A DNA stretch of 8,828 nt from Chitinispirillaceae bacterium (GTDB lineage: Bacteria > Fibrobacterota > Chitinivibrionia > Chitinivibrionales > Chitinispirillaceae): NCBI GenBank assembly GCA_016932075.1, contig JAFGDP010000036.1, positions 1 to 8,828 of the forward strand, written 5' to 3'. Position numbers and translations under genes: made by a program. The notes under the pieces are model-generated. The model worked only from the letters and a program-made list of their open reading frames with translations, had not been told where the DNA came from and did no database searches. Shown one piece after another: positions 1 to 6,240 of the stretch (positions are counted from its first letter, which is position 1; every line of letters starts with the position of its first letter).

Positions 1-204
1 GCCCACGCGTCCGGTCGCGCGCGCGTAGCCGTCGGCCGCGTGCGCCGCGGCCTGCTCGTGCCGGACCTGAACGATCCTGGGTTTTTCCACATCGTAAAAG
101 GCGTCAAAAACCGGAATGACCGAGCCTCCCGGATAACCGAAAATAACCTCCACGCCTTCCCTCTGCAGGGCGTCCACCAGTATCTGCGCGCCTGTCTTTT
201 TCAC
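1..204 (-). CDS. ilvB: Acetolactate synthase large subunit, N-terminal part (cut by window edge)
   Basis: This is the first 68 codons of the thiamine-diphosphate-dependent large subunit of acetolactate synthase. The enzyme condenses two pyruvates, or pyruvate and 2-oxobutyrate, in the first common step of valine, leucine and isoleucine synthesis in the cytosol. The translation shows the family's N-terminal signature: [20 protein letters not shown], then [11 protein letters not shown] at about residues 25-35, then RHEQAA with the conserved TPP-activating Glu at residue 50, then [11 protein letters not shown] up to the edge. The start is a GTG at 204-202, six bases after a perfect GGAGG (211-215). 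About 500 residues lie outside the window. The 5' leader carries an attenuator, which fits a biosynthetic ilvB rather than a catabolic or sulfoacetaldehyde-type relative. The family call is very secure; ilvB versus ilvG/ilvI naming is convention. Confidence 0.95.
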   Translation of the reverse strand, partial: MKKTGAQILVDALQREGVEVIFGYPGGSVIPVFDAFYDVEKPRIVQVRHEQAAAHAADGYARATGRVG

Positions 205-292
205 CTGAAACCTCCGTCCGCGTCCGCGTGAAAAAAGGTTTTACAAAATACCACGTTTTTACTATGATAATCAAGGAATTGCCGAAAGCAAT

Positions 293-330
293 AAAAAAAG
301 CCCGTCTCCTTTGCGGGGAAACGGGCTTTT
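293..330 (-). terminator. Intrinsic terminator in the ilvB leader (attenuator stem 3:4)
   Basis: Read on the minus strand, bases 330-317 pair with 309-296. The outer ten pairs, AAAAGCCCGT with ACGGGCTTTT, are perfect; a T·G wobble and three more pairs continue the stem, and the loop is seven bases. A run of seven T (299-293) follows at once. It lies between the leader peptide and ilvB, so it would stop transcription before the structural gene unless stem 2:3 forms instead. The A-run on the other side could also let it work weakly on the plus strand, but no plus-strand gene ends there. Confidence 0.88.
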
Positions 331-370
331 ATTGTTCGTTTTTGCTTTTCAGGTCAAAAACCCGTTTCCC
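315..370 (-). promoter_or_regulatory. Antiterminator pairing (segments 2 and 3) of the ilvB attenuator
   Basis: On the minus strand segment 2, GGGAAACGGG (370-361, within leader codons 31-34), is a perfect ten-base complement of segment 3, CCCGTTTCCC (325-316), which is the left arm of the terminator. The two structures exclude each other. Segment 1, CCCGT (380-376, leader codons 28-29), can instead pair with the 3' part of segment 2, ACGGG (365-361). This 1:2, 2:3, 3:4 logic is that of amino-acid biosynthetic attenuators. The pairings are seen in the sequence; the regulatory outcome is inferred. Confidence 0.8.
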
Positions 371-461
371 TCCGTACGGGGACGATAAGGACCCCCGCGT
401 CAAGCAGCAGGACCGCAACGTTGACAACAGAAAGTAAACCGGTTTTTGACAATGTGCTCAT
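354..461 (-). CDS. ilvB leader peptide, 35 residues, rich in Val/Leu/Ile
   Basis: A short reading frame starts at ATG 461-459 and ends in TGA 356-354, just upstream of the terminator. The peptide begins MSTLSKTGLLSVVNVAVLLL and goes on DAGVLIVPVRRETGF. It holds seven Val, seven Leu and one Ile among 35 residues, with the block GVLIVPV at codons 23-29. Codons 31-34 are the antiterminator segment. In the known ilvB and ilvGMEDA leaders of enterobacteria, ribosomes stall at such codons when charged branched-chain tRNAs run short, which lets the antiterminator form. Here a ribosome stalled at codons 24-29 would cover segment 1 and free segment 2; one that reaches the stop codon would cover segment 2 and allow termination. 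No good ribosome-binding site precedes the ATG, and the predicted transcript starts close to it, so initiation may be leaderless. No homology is claimed to the enterobacterial peptide sequence. Confidence 0.8.
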   Translation of the reverse strand: MSTLSKTGLLSVVNVAVLLLDAGVLIVPVRRETGF

Positions 462-467
462 ATTCTA

Positions 468-496
468 AAGATACTTTGCCGCGCGCTCAATGTCAA
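468..496 (-). promoter_or_regulatory. Predicted sigma70-type promoter of the ilvB leader
   Basis: On the minus strand a consensus TTGACA (496-491) is followed after 17 bases by TATCTT (473-468). Transcription would start near 461, at or next to the leader-peptide ATG. An overlapping alternative is TTGAGC (490-485), 17 bases, TAGAAT (467-462); that one would start inside the leader frame and fits less well. Confidence 0.6.
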
Positions 497-611
497 GTGG
501 TGTCATGGTGCGCTAAGGTGTGGAAGCTGCTGAAGTAATTACCGAATCGGAAATCGCAGCAAAGATTTTTCCACATAATGCAGGGCTTGCCCCGTGTGAC
601 CCGAAGGAACA

Positions 612-1535
612 TCACGAATCGTCCGCCTTTGATGTCAACCAGACGTTGCTCATATTGTCCCACATTTTGTTTTTACAGGTTTCAGTGACTACCGGTTCTA
701 AAAAGTTCCTGATTTTTCTCATGATGATGGTAAAGTCGTCCGGGTACATGATTCTGTTCCTGGCCAGAAAACCTTTCCACATGCTGGCAAGCCCGGGATT
801 CGACGCGAACTCAGCCGAGAAAACCGATTCAGCCTGACCAACGCCTGCTCTTCGTTGGGCGAACGTTCGGGAAAAAGCCTCATGGAGTTCATTCCCGTCA
901 AAGGGCATTACCTCAGACAGATAGGCGATATCAAAAAAATCTTTCATCCGGCTGGTCGCGGTCTGCCGTTCAACAATTGCCTGAAATTTTTCCGCGATCA
1001 TTGTTTCCATGGAATAGGCGAAAATGCTGGGTTTCGGAAGATCTAAAAGCGTGGGAAATTCAAAAACCCGCGGCCCTCTTGTAACTACATCACCGAACGC
1101 AACATCTATTTGAAGGTTCACCCGCGCTTTTGCCAGAATCGCGGGAATGATGATGCGGCTTCCGGTAAAATCCGTTTCTTTCTTGATTTGATTTATGCTT
1201 ATTCCTTCGGGGTGATACTCAATACCATCCGGGCAGGCGATCTGCGCTATTTCGGTAAATACCGTCTTGAGTTTTTCAGGATTATCGGTCAGCTTTATCC
1301 CCAGAAAATCAATATCCACTGTTGGACGGCGCACAGGTACAGAAAGTGAAAAGAAAAGCAATCCTCCTTTGAGGATAAAATTTGTCCTATAGGGGGAAAT
1401 AGACAATCTGTAGAGGAACCGCTCCTGGCCATACTGCCTGAGAACCGCGTCAAAGCTCCTGTCAGTTTTTCTGGAAAGCTGGAGAAGCCGCTCCCGGACC
1501 GACGCACCGAGATCTTTTATCTGTTTCTGTGCCAT
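612..1535 (-). CDS. AbiEii/AbiGii-family nucleotidyltransferase toxin (first AbiE pair)
   Basis: A 307-residue protein with the four-motif layout of AbiEii toxins, which are DNA-polymerase-beta-fold nucleotidyltransferases. Visible are KGG at residues 56-58 followed by PTVDIDF with the metal-binding D74 and D76 (motif I), LQIDVAFGD with D144 (motif II), a Lys in AEKF (K183, motif III) and RMKDFFD with D199 and D202 (motif IV). All key residues are present, so it looks active. The start chosen is ATG 1535-1533, two bases after the antitoxin stop codon, with GGA about eight bases upstream. An upstream TTG at 1589 would only add residues overlapping the antitoxin. Known relatives form type IV toxin-antitoxin systems in phage abortive infection, and the MenA branch modifies tRNA; the substrate here is not visible. 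It is probably co-transcribed with its partner. Confidence 0.9.
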   Translation of the reverse strand: MAQKQIKDLGASVRERLLQLSRKTDRSFDAVLRQYGQERFLYRLSISPYRTNFILKGGLLFFSLSVPVRRPTVDIDFLGIKLTDNPEKLKTVFTEIAQIACPDGIEYHPEGISINQIKKETDFTGSRIIIPAILAKARVNLQIDVAFGDVVTRGPRVFEFPTLLDLPKPSIFAYSMETMIAEKFQAIVERQTATSRMKDFFDIAYLSEVMPFDGNELHEAFSRTFAQRRAGVGQAESVFSAEFASNPGLASMWKGFLARNRIMYPDDFTIIMRKIRNFLEPVVTETCKNKMWDNMSNVWLTSKADDS

Positions 1536-1537
1536 TT

Positions 1538-2143
1538 TTATTCCGTCAGGGCCCGAAGATACGGAGTCATTATTGTTTTTGTCTGACAACGCCGCGCATA
1601 ATCGATCAGCTTTCCGATGTCCGGTTTACCGTTCGAGAAATATCTTCTAAGGGCCTCCAGGGCGAGGTCTTCGCCGACTTTGCTGCGATACCTGAATGCA
1701 TCGCATATACTTTTTTCCTGCTCATATATCCTGATTATGCCGTATTTCTTTTTAATGGTAGAAATCCCCCATCCGAAGAACCGGTCATGAAAATAAAAAA
1801 CCCTGAGCGGCGGATGGTCTATGTGAGGCGCCCGGTGGTTGTGCGGGAGAGCGACAAAGACCTCCTGCGGATCGAAGGTGGTAAGTTCATAAAACGCAAG
1901 GGCCGAAGCAAGGCAGATTACCGCTTTGGGATATGCCCGGCAGATATCGACCATCTCCATGTACTCTTCAGATGAAACGTTCATCGCTGAAAGACGATAA
2001 AGGCCCGGTTTTATTTTTTCAAGCGTCCCGTCTTTGACCAGCCGGGCGATATCGCGGGTACTGAACCGGGCGGTCTTCAGTTCGCTCATCCGGGCGTAGC
2101 TGCCGTGAGATTTCAGGTATTTCACGATTGGTTCTTTTTGCAT
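1538..2143 (-). CDS. AbiEi-family antitoxin and transcriptional regulator (first pair)
   Basis: A 201-residue protein with an N-terminal winged helix (about residues 1-51: KYLKSHGSYARMSELKTARF, then DIARLVKDGTLEKIKPGLYR). A C-terminal antitoxin domain follows, with ICLASALAFYELTTFDPQEV and an AEKS-like EQEKSICDAFRYR. This is the usual AbiEi order. Known AbiEi proteins neutralise AbiEii without stable binding and repress their own promoter. The ATG at 2143 is preferred because the protein then starts with the wing domain, as in the family. In-frame starts at 2200 (ATG) and 2203 (GTG) exist; they would add about 20 residues that look unlike the family and lack a well-spaced ribosome-binding site. 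No good site precedes 2143 either (GAAGG is 18 bases away), so the start is the least certain part. It directly precedes the toxin gene. Confidence 0.87.
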   Translation of the reverse strand: MQKEPIVKYLKSHGSYARMSELKTARFSTRDIARLVKDGTLEKIKPGLYRLSAMNVSSEEYMEMVDICRAYPKAVICLASALAFYELTTFDPQEVFVALPHNHRAPHIDHPPLRVFYFHDRFFGWGISTIKKKYGIIRIYEQEKSICDAFRYRSKVGEDLALEALRRYFSNGKPDIGKLIDYARRCQTKTIMTPYLRALTE

Positions 2144-2198
2144 GCAGATAATATATATATGCCTTCGTTTAGAAGCAATAGAATCAAATAGTTCTTTC

Positions 2199-2226
2199 AT
2201 CACCTGCCGGTGATATTTGCATTATA
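2199..2226 (-). promoter_or_regulatory. Candidate promoter and operator of the first AbiE operon
   Basis: In the 136-base divergent gap, the minus strand has a perfect TATAAT (2226-2221) without a clear -35 box. Just downstream, where transcription would begin, is an inverted repeat with six-base arms ATCACC and GGTGAT around TGCC (2199-2214). An operator is expected here for an autoregulating AbiEi, but arms this short may be chance. I see no convincing promoter for the plus-strand gene at 2280. Confidence 0.35.
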
Positions 2227-2279
2227 TTTACTGCTATAAGTCCACTGACCCTATGTTTCGCTGAAAAACGGAGGGGTTT

Positions 2280-2603
2280 ATGAAATATCTTAATGTTTTC
2301 ACTCATAGGTTCCCGTTTTCTGCTCGCTACTGGCCGCTGGCTGCTGTATTGTCTCTCGCCTTCGCGGCCTCTGCCCAGCTTAACTATGACACGGCTTGGA
2401 CATATGTGTATGACGGGGGGAAGCTACCTGACAGTACCGCCATTTATGATGAGTTATACGATATAAAGGTATTACCTGGTGGCGGATTTGTGTGTGTCGG
2501 GAGTTCGGTTGATTCCCTTGAGAGAGGCGTGGTTCTTTTAATGAAACTTGATGCTTCGGGAAATATGGTATGGAAGAAGTTGCATAGAGGTTTGACAGGT
2601 TAA
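2280..2603 (+). CDS. N-terminal fragment: signal peptide and first propeller repeat
   Basis: This piece codes for 107 residues. The N-terminus has a long n-region (MKYLNVFTHRFPFSARYW), a hydrophobic core PLAAVLSLAFA and a signal peptidase I site after ASA (residue 32), so it is exported. The first repeat follows: YDIKVLPGGGFVCVGSS, then GVVLLMKLDASGNMVWKK, a beta-propeller-like 'how we got here / what it said' pattern common in secreted proteins of this group. The TAA at 2601 ends it. Translation downstream in the same frame gives QYYGHSVIVARNNDFIVGGK and FRTDTTGNIKW, an obvious second repeat, so the stop cuts the domain rather than marking a natural end. Confidence 0.75.
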   Translation: MKYLNVFTHRFPFSARYWPLAAVLSLAFAASAQLNYDTAWTYVYDGGKLPDSTAIYDELYDIKVLPGGGFVCVGSSVDSLERGVVLLMKLDASGNMVWKKLHRGLTG

Positions 2604-2730
2604 CAATATTATGGCCACTCTGTTATTGTTGCAAGAAATAATGATTTTATTGTTGGAGGCAAACGAGGTGCAGCCCAATGGATTTTTCGCACAGATACAA
2701 CAGGAAATATAAAATGGGCGACATGGTATT

Positions 2731-4974
2731 ATGATTCTACAAGAGACGAGTTGCTTTTTTCTAGGGGGGGGGGGCAATTGTGTGCGCGAGACATCTCGCG
2801 GCACGATCGTGTGCGCGGCGGGAGACGAATATCCTGACAACGGGGGCAGTGCGCTGAACAACTACGCGGCATACCTTGAGCTGGATTCGGCAGGCACCTT
2901 GTTTCGTCGCGGTGAATGGAATAATACATACACACCTGCCATCGGCGGTTTCAGTGTCTTGGAGGTCGGCACTGCCAACTACATGTTTGCCGGCAACCGG
3001 GCGTTGTATTACACCGATACAAACGGCAACGATGTGTGGCAGCATCGTTACACCTTTTCACTTTCCGGCGTAGGCACGGTGGTGAACAACGTGAACCGGG
3101 TCAAGATGCTTCGCGACGGCAGGATAATCGTCGCAGGCCAGGCTTACGAGGGCAACTGCTGGACCGACTACGGCAGGCTCTATTACGATGCGTGGTGGTC
3201 ACCGATCTCTGCTGCGAGCGGCACGAACACGGCCTGGGATACGGCCGGGGCGCAGGGCGGGAGCGATGCCTTGTATGATTTTACCCAGCTTGTTAACGGG
3301 AACATTGTATTCACCGGCACCAAAGGCACCACATCGGACAGCGGGATGTGGGTGTTTGTGACCGACTCCACAGGAGCCAACCTGTTGTGGGAGAAGCAGT
3401 TCAACATAGGGTATAGATCGAACGCCGGCACTAACCTGAGGCCTCTTTCAGTATGCGCGACACCTGATACCGGATTTACGGTCGTAGGCGAGCACAACTG
3501 CCCGGACAGCCTTGGGGGTGTCAATGCATTTGCAGTGCATTTTATGTTCAAGACTGCAGCTCCGACCCTGGTGTCTCCGGCCAACCTTGCCACAAACCGC
3601 CCTGTGTCCCTGCCCCTTATCTGGAACCGCGTAACCAGTGCGAGCGGTTATGATTATCAGGTATCCACCAACTCAGGTTTTACGGCTATTTTTACGGAGG
3701 ACTCTCTGCTCACCGACTCAACTGTAGTGATAAGCGGTCTTGCCAACGCTACAAACTATTACTGGCGCGTACGTGCGCGGGGAGCATACGGCACAAGCGC
3801 GTGGTCTGTCTATCGAAGGTTCACGACCATAGTGGCCGCTCCAGCAACCCCGACACTTGTCTCTCCTTCAGACGGAGCAACAGACCAGCTCGCTCCGGTG
3901 ACGGTGGTGTGGAGCAGCGTTACCGGGGCAACTAGTTATCATGTTCAGGTATCAACCGACTCTACTTTTGCAACTTTTTTCCTGCGGGACTCCACGCTTA
4001 CCGGCACCCAGCGGGTAGTGAGCGGTTTGGCTAACGGCACCACCTATTACTGGCGTGTGCGGGCAAAGAATACAGGCGGAGTAAGCGCATGGTCAACGGT
4101 GTGGGATTTTACAACCAGCACACCTCCGGGCACACCGACATTAGTATCCCCGGCCAACGGCGCGACCAACCAGCCGGTGTCTATTACCTTTGTGTGGACC
4201 ACAGCGACCAACGCAGCTACCTATCACCTGCAAGTGGCTTTGGATATTGGATTTACGAGTATCTTTTCACAGGACTCCACACTCACCGATACGCAGAGTG
4301 TAGTAAGTAGCCTATCCAATGCAACCAACTACTACTGGAGAGTCAGGGCCAAGACAGGCGGGGGGATAATCGGTAACTGGGCGAGCTACCGGAGCCTGAC
4401 GACCATAGTTACGCTTCCGGGCCAGGTGGTTATACTGTCACCTCTTGACAGTGCAGTAATAGACGTTGACAGTGTGAGACTCAGGTGGAACCGTGCGCTG
4501 CCTTCTGTGGACCGGTATCTTGTAGAGGTCGCGACCGATACCAACATGACTAATCTCGTAGTTAATGATTCGTCAGTCACCGATACTTCACGATTGATAA
4601 CCTCTCTTGTCAACAACACGACCTATTACTGGCGTGTCAAGGCCCACAACGCGGCAGGGTGGGGGAGTTACAGCACAGAGACGAGGTTCGTCACGTTGTT
4701 TACGGGAGTGCTTTACAACGGCAGCGCCATAAGAGCATTTTCCTTAAGATACTCTTCCGGCACGCTGCATTATACGCTTCCTGCCCGGAGTTTTGTAAGT
4801 GTCACGTATTATGATGTTCGCGGCAGGATGGTTGGGTCGTATGTCAACCAGACGCAGGGCGCAGGGAGACATACTCTTTCGCTCCCTATCGCATCATTCA
4901 CTACGGGAGCGTATGTGCAGGTGTTTGAGGCGGGGAGTACAATACGTAAAGATAGAATAATGGTGGTGAAGTAA
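2731..4974 (+). CDS. C-terminal fragment: propeller repeats, four FN3 domains, T9SS-like sorting domain
   Basis: The open frame runs from ATG 2731, but its first 14 or so residues are out-of-frame readings of the upstream repeat; true coding begins just after the G run (about 2775) with NCVRETSRGTIVCAAGDEY. Five propeller-like repeats follow up to about 3555. Four FN3 domains of about 95 residues each come next, starting near 3559, 3847, 4132 and 4417, each with a TYYWRVRA-type F/G strand. From about 4708 a C-terminal domain (SVTYYDVRGRMVGSYVN, then HTLSLPIASFTTGAYVQVF and RKDRIMVVK) matches the layout of type IX secretion sorting domains. No ribosome-binding site precedes 2731, so this piece is unlikely to be made alone. 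It converges on the ATPase gene, with 29 bases between them. Confidence 0.75.
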   Translation: MILQETSCFFLGGGGNCVRETSRGTIVCAAGDEYPDNGGSALNNYAAYLELDSAGTLFRRGEWNNTYTPAIGGFSVLEVGTANYMFAGNRALYYTDTNGNDVWQHRYTFSLSGVGTVVNNVNRVKMLRDGRIIVAGQAYEGNCWTDYGRLYYDAWWSPISAASGTNTAWDTAGAQGGSDALYDFTQLVNGNIVFTGTKGTTSDSGMWVFVTDSTGANLLWEKQFNIGYRSNAGTNLRPLSVCATPDTGFTVVGEHNCPDSLGGVNAFAVHFMFKTAAPTLVSPANLATNRPVSLPLIWNRVTSASGYDYQVSTNSGFTAIFTEDSLLTDSTVVISGLANATNYYWRVRARGAYGTSAWSVYRRFTTIVAAPATPTLVSPSDGATDQLAPVTVVWSSVTGATSYHVQVSTDSTFATFFLRDSTLTGTQRVVSGLANGTTYYWRVRAKNTGGVSAWSTVWDFTTSTPPGTPTLVSPANGATNQPVSITFVWTTATNAATYHLQVALDIGFTSIFSQDSTLTDTQSVVSSLSNATNYYWRVRAKTGGGIIGNWASYRSLTTIVTLPGQVVILSPLDSAVIDVDSVRLRWNRALPSVDRYLVEVATDTNMTNLVVNDSSVTDTSRLITSLVNNTTYYWRVKAHNAAGWGSYSTETRFVTLFTGVLYNGSAIRAFSLRYSSGTLHYTLPARSFVSVTYYDVRGRMVGSYVNQTQGAGRHTLSLPIASFTTGAYVQVFEAGSTIRKDRIMVVK
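2764..2774 (+). repeat. Run of eleven G inside the coding region
   Basis: An uninterrupted G11 lies exactly where the reading frame changes. Loss of one G or gain of two would put the upstream frame (codons from 2604) in register with the downstream one. Such tracts are typical slipped-strand switches in surface-protein genes, and are also typical sites of sequencing error. Confidence 0.9.
3559..4707 (+). repeat. Four tandem FN3-domain repeats
   Basis: The units begin near 3559, 3847, 4132 and 4417, with a period of 285-291 bases. Units 1-3 open with the same words (PTLVSPANxATNxP and close variants), and all four share 'DSxLTDT' and 'NxTxYYWRVxA' blocks. Unit 4 is the most divergent. Similarity is clearer in protein than in DNA, so the duplication is old. 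Confidence 0.85.
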
Positions 4975-4981
4975 GAAATTT

Positions 4982-5007
4982 GTAGGGGCACGGCGCGCCG
5001 TGCCTAC
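4982..5007 (+). repeat. REP-like GC-rich palindrome between convergent genes
   Basis: The core GGCACGGCG/CGCCGTGCC (4987-5004) is a perfect 18-bp palindrome. GTA and TAC extend it outward with a two-base bulge on the left. It supplies the TAG stop (5006-5004) of the minus-strand ATPase and lies eight bases past the TAA of the plus-strand gene. It has no T-run, so it resembles a REP element or mRNA-end stabiliser more than a classic terminator, although it could serve both converging genes. Confidence 0.7.
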
Positions 5008-6140
5008 ACGAGTTCTGCGGTAAAATCGGTTGCGCTGACGAGTCGCAGGCCGTCTTTTGTCCTGAGGTCAGGGCCGTTTTCGAGCGACACCTGCACCGCG
5101 TCAACGCTTGGATATTTCCGCTTGAAATAGCGCAGCGCCGGATTGATGTCACGCCTTTTAAGCTTGCATTCGACGCACCGCACCGGCGCGCCGTTTTCCA
5201 CCACCACAAAATCGACCTCTCTCTTGTCTATATCCCGGAAATACCTCAGTTCCGTGTCGAGACCTTCGCAGTCCTGCCGGTACCAGCACCATTTGAGCAG
5301 ATGGAAACCTATCAGGTTTTCGAACCGGGCGGCCTCGTCCTGCACGACCGTCCAGTCAAAATGGTAATGTTTCGCCTCTTTTTTAACGGCGCGTATTTTA
5401 GGGCCGCCGAAGGGATAGACACGGAAGATAAAGAACATGTTTTCGAGCATGGTGGTCCATCGCGCGACGCTCGCGTGCGCCACCTGAAGCTCTTCGCGGA
5501 GCGCGTTGATGGACAACGGCGAACCGACGAGACCCGGCAGCCGCATGGCCAGCCGGTCGATAAGGTCGAGGTCGACCACATGCTCGAGGTCACGGAGGTC
5601 TTCGCGTACGAGCCGGGAGCGGTAGTCGCGGCTCCAGCGCCGGCTTTCGGTGAGCGAGGCGGCGAGAAAAGGCTCGGGAAAAGGGCCGAACCGCATGAGG
5701 TCGCTGATACAGGACGCGTCGGGTGCGCCGAGTTCTGCCGCTGAAAACGGCAGGAGCCTCAGAAAATGATAGCGGCCCTGCAGCGAGTCGCCGCCCCGCC
5801 GGTAATGATCGAGCTTGGCGCTGCCGGTGACAAGAATATTTATTTCATCACCCCTTGTGTCATACAGTCCCTTGACGGTCTGGCGCCAGCGGCGGTATTT
5901 GTGGACCTCGTCCAGCACCAAGAGGCCCTTTCCGGAAGGGAATGTTTCCGCCATGATGGCATCGCGGTGCGCACGCGAGTCCCAGTTAAAGTACCATTTT
6001 TTAGGATCGACCCCGGCCCTGCGGCACAGCTGCTTTGCAAGGCTTGTTTTTCCGCTCTGGCGGGGCCCGGACAGAAACACCATTTTTTTCTGCAGGTCCC
6101 GCCACACCTGCGGTTCGACAGCGCGGTGACGATAGCTCAT
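5004..6140 (-). CDS. AAA-family ATPase with DUF4143 C-terminal domain
   Basis: A 378-residue protein of the widespread single-gene AAA_14/DUF4143 family. The N-terminal ATPase has Walker A GPRQSGKT (residues 25-32), Walker B GLLVLDEVHK (72-81) and a sensor-like ILVTGSAKLD (102-111). The middle is helical and includes a wing-like segment with NALREELQVAHASVARWTTM. The C-terminal DUF4143 region carries REVDFVV (D310) and VECK (E324, K326), the D...ExK pattern of PD-(D/E)XK nuclease folds. The length is normal and nothing is missing. The ATG at 6140 has GGGAG eight or nine bases upstream. The family's role is not known with certainty; such genes are often mobile and scattered, and DNA binding or processing is a guess from the fold. 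It stands alone, opposite in direction to both neighbours, with its own promoter and palindrome. Confidence 0.9.
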   Translation of the reverse strand: MSYRHRAVEPQVWRDLQKKMVFLSGPRQSGKTSLAKQLCRRAGVDPKKWYFNWDSRAHRDAIMAETFPSGKGLLVLDEVHKYRRWRQTVKGLYDTRGDEINILVTGSAKLDHYRRGGDSLQGRYHFLRLLPFSAAELGAPDASCISDLMRFGPFPEPFLAASLTESRRWSRDYRSRLVREDLRDLEHVVDLDLIDRLAMRLPGLVGSPLSINALREELQVAHASVARWTTMLENMFFIFRVYPFGGPKIRAVKKEAKHYHFDWTVVQDEAARFENLIGFHLLKWCWYRQDCEGLDTELRYFRDIDKREVDFVVVENGAPVRCVECKLKRRDINPALRYFKRKYPSVDAVQVSLENGPDLRTKDGLRLVSATDFTAELV

Positions 6141-6153
6141 ATTTTAATCTCCC

Positions 6154-6181
6154 GGTTAAATTACTCGCGAGTAATTTAACC
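6154..6181 (-). promoter_or_regulatory. Perfect 28-bp palindrome upstream of the ATPase gene
   Basis: Half-site GGTTAAATTACTCG (6154-6167) is followed without spacer by its exact reverse complement CGAGTAATTTAACC (6168-6181). It begins 13 bases before the ATPase ATG, beside the GGGAG ribosome-binding site, and just after the predicted transcription start. An operator for an autoregulating product, a hairpin over the ribosome-binding site, or a recognition site for cassette movement would all fit. The symmetry is certain; the role is inferred. Confidence 0.75.
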
Positions 6182-6189
6182 TGCATGTA

Positions 6190-6218
6190 AATATACTCGT
6201 GGCGGGCGCCGGGCGCAA
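6190..6218 (-). promoter_or_regulatory. Predicted promoter of the ATPase gene
   Basis: On the minus strand TTGCGC (6218-6213), a 17-base spacer and TATATT (6195-6190) predict a start near 6183, directly before the palindrome. The -35 box is only a partial match. Confidence 0.45.
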
Positions 6219-6240
6219 CCGGCGGGAGTTAAAAAAAACG

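Larger units (their letters stand above)
2280..4974 (+). pseudogene. Secreted propeller/FN3 protein with C-terminal sorting domain, interrupted
   Basis: Taken together, 2280-4974 encodes one modular exported protein of about 900 residues in pieces. The first frame begins at ATG 2280 after a strong GGAGGGG and stops at TAA 2601-2603. The same frame stays open and homologous from 2604 to the G run at 2764-2774. Beyond the run, coding continues in the next frame to TAA 4972-4974. Repeats of the type 'GGGFVCVGS...LMKLDASGNMVW' recur about seven times: two before the G run, five after. That is the size of a seven-bladed propeller spanning the break, and it is the main evidence for one original gene. 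Ten G rather than eleven would join the frames; the TAA would still need readthrough, mutation or correction. It may be a pseudogene, a phase-variable gene or a sequence/assembly error. The protein is probably a surface or extracellular adhesin or enzyme-associated protein; no catalytic domain is visible. Confidence 0.7.

Noticed and set aside
1..13. The window begins with CCCACGCGTCCG, identical to a common cDNA-library SalI adapter.
   Set aside because: On the minus strand it encodes the conserved RTGRVG-type end of the acetolactate synthase motif in perfect frame, so it is natural coding sequence and a coincidence.
228..437. A 69-codon plus-strand open frame across the ilvB leader.
   Set aside because: It runs through the terminator stem, has no domain likeness, and the minus strand there explains every feature as an attenuator.
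2204..2279. A plus-strand promoter (TATAAG at 2235-2240) for the large secreted gene.
   Set aside because: No -35 box at a usable distance; not supported well enough to list as a feature.
3559..4707. The regularly spaced repeats could suggest a CRISPR array or satellite DNA.
   Set aside because: The period is about 288 bases and the similarity is at protein level, fully explained by tandem FN3 domains.
5301..5744. A 147-codon plus-strand open frame inside the ATPase gene.
   Set aside because: Antisense to the DUF4143 and central parts, which carry recognisable motifs; no start signals.
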